The notes under the pieces were generated by a model. It worked only from the letters and a program-made list of their open reading frames with translations, was not told the DNA's origin and searched no databases. The translations under genes and the position numbers were made by a program. Positions 61,491 to 64,000 of a stretch of DNA of 64,000 nucleotides are shown here, piece after piece. The first letter of the stretch is position 1. Every line of letters begins with the position of its first letter. The stretch comes from Ceratodon purpureus (taxonomy: Eukaryota > Streptophyta > Bryopsida > Pseudoditrichales > Ditrichaceae): positions 3,684,083 to 3,748,082 of the forward strand of contig CM026429.1 in NCBI GenBank assembly GCA_014871385.1, read 5' to 3'.

Positions 61491-64000
61491 TTAAGCAGCA
61501 ATCGGCGTTGAAGAGGGAGCGCTCTCAAGAAGCCGGTTTGGGGCAGGTCGAGCTACTAACCCCTCGCAGATCCATCCAGCAGCTCCAATATCTTGCCTAA
61601 TCTGATCAAACTTCTGCGCCATAAAGTCGTGCGAAACCCGAAGGACACCTCCATTTCCTGAGTCGTGAATGAGGCTGCGTTGGGACGTAAATCCTGTTCC
61701 CTGCAGGTGATTGAGATATATCGCTTGCATCATGGCTCGCAGCATGTCGCGTGGTGTGGCGCCCTCCTTCAAGACAACCTGTAGCCAAATCCAAAATTTA
61801 GAAGGCAAGACAGCATGAAATCTCTAGAAGACACTTAATAGCAGTCAGCCAGCCTAGCTTACAACCACTCCCACTACGAGAACCAAACATTAGTGTACAT
61901 AAAACACGGTACTGGCTGAGTTTTCTCATACACAAGAATTTTTATAAAAAACAACACCACCAATAGATCATACCAGAAGGCGATCATCGTGCTGTGATAA
62001 AAGGTATCGTTCGCTTTTGTAAATATCAAGCAAAGCATCTGCTTCTTCACGAGTCTTGACTGCAGCTCCAAATGTAGCCCCGAACTCAAGATGATCTTCT
62101 ATAGCGTGTGCCACAGCTTTTGATTCCTCAGACAGTGAAGTTCCTTCTCCCTGTGACAGTGGCATTTCAAAAACTCAAATGGAGCTTTATAATGGTCCAT
62201 TAAGAACATCACTTTTCGTCTTTACATTATACACACAATGAACAACTGTTACGTTGCAAATTCAGAGGAAGGAAGACGCACCTTTGATCCTCGCAGTCTA
62301 ACGTTGAAGAATGAAATCTTTGGGAATATAGGTTCTTCCCCATTGACTTCCCTCAGAGATACCACATTGCCGCTTCTGAAATACTCTGCGAGGACCAGGC
62401 CTGATCCAAGAATTCAAAAAGTTAGCAAACAACCATGGTCAATAAGTTTCCATGGCAATTTATTTCGTAACGTCATCATTGAGATTGCATCAGAATGGAT
62501 CCTCGTAAACGTCCTTATCAACGACCAAAAGCATCGGGCTATCCACTGGACAAAGACCCCAGAAACAATGGATACCATCATCAATTAGGAGCCTTCAGAT
62601 ATTCCATACAAGGCATTGCAAGCCTCAAGAGTGCTTACTTGCACGGTATGGGTTCAAAGTTCGCAACTGCACCGCCTGGTACGACTTCAGATTGCAAAAT
62701 ATATGAAGTGCCGTAACTCCAAAAAACGTGGAGACAAGGAGTGGACCAGTGCTGCCAACATAAGCAGACACTGCAATACCCAGAGCAATTCCAACGGATT
62801 TGCTCACCATACCCTGGGCCTCTCCCTTGGCTATGACCTGGAAACCAAACGTAGCCACATTATTATCAAGTAACAAAGGACAGGAACCTCACCATTCTAT
62901 TCGGATTTCAAAGGACACGCAAGCCATCTTCACTCTACATGAATCATAAGAGAAATAAATCATTTGAGAGTGTTATTTACCTCTGCGAAGTTTCGATTAG
63001 CAGCCATGCCGGCATTAAAACAGCTCTTCGTTGCAGCCTGTGCCAACCAACTAGAAATCAGAACTAAAATGGAATAAATGATATAACCAGTTGCGCAGCT
63101 GTTTTCGGCATAACATTCGGATCTTATCTACATCCTCGTACTCCACGTCTGATAACTTAAATATGACCGTAAGGTGACTCATACTGGTATCCAGTACCTG
63201 AATGAGGCCTGCAGCAGAGCGACCAGCCCCAGCAGCTGCTGCAAGGTAGACAAAGAGATGAGGAAAAGTGGGTGTCAGCAATTCCAAGCCGTATGACATA
63301 TTTTCGATCACATCGGACACAAGCCTCCATCCTTTGGGATGCACATCGAAGTGCCGGCCATACTTGGAAAGCACTATCTTGCTCAAATAACCAATGCCGT
63401 CTCTAAGCACCCAGTTCACTGCAGCTGCTGTTGGTATAGCGCCCTTTCCCAACCCCACCGCATACAGTAAAGCCTGCGAAAGATAAAACAACCAGAGTTC
63501 AAAATACAGAAAACAAATGGGAGAGAACATCCTTTGCAAACTTCTATTCCTTGACACAAACACCAAAGACCTATCAAGAAACAAATTACCATCTAAACTG
63601 ATGGATGATGTAATCAACTGGCATAGAGTTAATCATCAACTTGCGATACCGAAGATCACATCCTCGTGATTGAATCAATTCATACTCTAGCCCCAGTTGA
63701 TAAGAGAAAAGATGAGTAGAAGATAGTAGGGTCTGATTAATTAGGGCTACAAGTCTCATTGACATCACCTACAACTCCGGATCCATCATAGTTCAAGCTT
63801 CTAGACAAAACTCAAATGAGAATGAGCAGACTGCAACAACAAGGCAAGAATGAGACCTGAGTGGTAAGAACTCCACTAATTTGGCTAGCAATAACTTGGC
63901 CCATCCGCCAGAGGGTGTACTCCATGTAATCATCAGTCACGCTTCGAGGGTAGCCATCGGGGAGCAGCAATTGTTTGCTAAGCTCTACAAACCGTGTGAC
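61491..64000 (-). CDS. RUS5: RUS5-like DUF647 protein (5' partial)
   Basis: Seven minus-strand exons lie in the window: 64000-63857, 63473-63198, 63037-62981, 62837-62639, 62400-62282, 62150-61974 and 61778-61491. They join in phase to the last 419 residues. The N terminus lies beyond the right edge. The DUF647 core is unmistakable: [128 protein letters not shown] and [14 protein letters not shown]. The YTLWRMGQ...ASQISGV wording points to the RUS5 branch rather than RUS1/2. RUS proteins (ROOT UV-B SENSITIVE) are membrane-associated. RUS1 and RUS2 act in UV-B and vitamin B6-linked root responses, while RUS5 is poorly known. Several hydrophobic stretches fit an organellar or membrane location. 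Confidence 0.93.

Noticed and set aside
1-64000. CRISPR arrays, bacterial operons, phage genes, rRNA genes
   Set aside because: None seen. The short tandem repeats have no spacer structure, and the window is intron-rich plant nuclear DNA.

Overview
The window is nuclear DNA of a land plant, most likely a moss. Genes are intron-rich with canonical GT-AG junctions and lie as moderately GC-rich islands in AT-rich intergenic DNA. The families are plant-specific (PMEI-pectinesterase, REM-like B3, RUS/DUF647, ABCG24-type transporter, DYW-PPR, LWD/TTG1 WD40). The repeat style of the decayed PPR gene (GALEWVREVH, VGNALVNMYAKSG) resembles moss PPR proteins. The species cannot be named from the sequence alone. 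All exon models below were assembled by eye from reading frame, phase and splice sites.

Layout: 1-5621 has no convincing gene. 5622-8098 (-) is a membrane-anchored PMEI-pectinesterase. 9640-11385 (+) is a small five-exon SWS1/ZSWIM7 homologue. 12200-14598 (+) is a decayed DYW-type PPR gene. From 14600 to 26700 the DNA is AT-rich and gene-poor. It holds low-complexity tracts, a TA microsatellite, a GC-rich gene fragment and, at 17814-19300 (-), the broken remains of an amino-methyltransferase-like gene whose motif order matches beta-class bacterial DNA methyltransferases.

26710-33161 (+) is a 15-exon ABCG half-transporter of the ABCG24/28 type with an unusual proline-rich N terminus. 33959-37385 (-) is a MutY/MUTYH adenine DNA glycosylase. 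39447-40409 (-) is a small heavy-metal-associated (HMA) domain protein. 40410-45057 is mostly empty. 45058-46615 (+) is a HARBI1/ALP1-like gene that appears to have lost catalytic residues and so looks domesticated. 48373-48549 is a Stowaway-type MITE.

49702-52908 (+) encodes a large protein with a B3 domain at each end. 55088-56418 (+) encodes a small hydrophilic protein with a mitochondrial-type N terminus. 59280-60650 (+) is an LWD1/TTG1-family WD40 protein. 61491-64000 (-) is the 3' part of a RUS5-like DUF647 gene that runs off the window.

There is no operon logic. The genes are independent housekeeping or regulatory loci: cell wall, recombination, base-excision repair, lipid-type export, metal binding, transcription, clock or epidermal regulation, and RUS function. 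The most unusual items are the methyltransferase-like relic, the catalytically altered HARBI1-like gene, the proline-rich ABCG leader and the foldback/MITE elements, one of them inside an ABCG intron.
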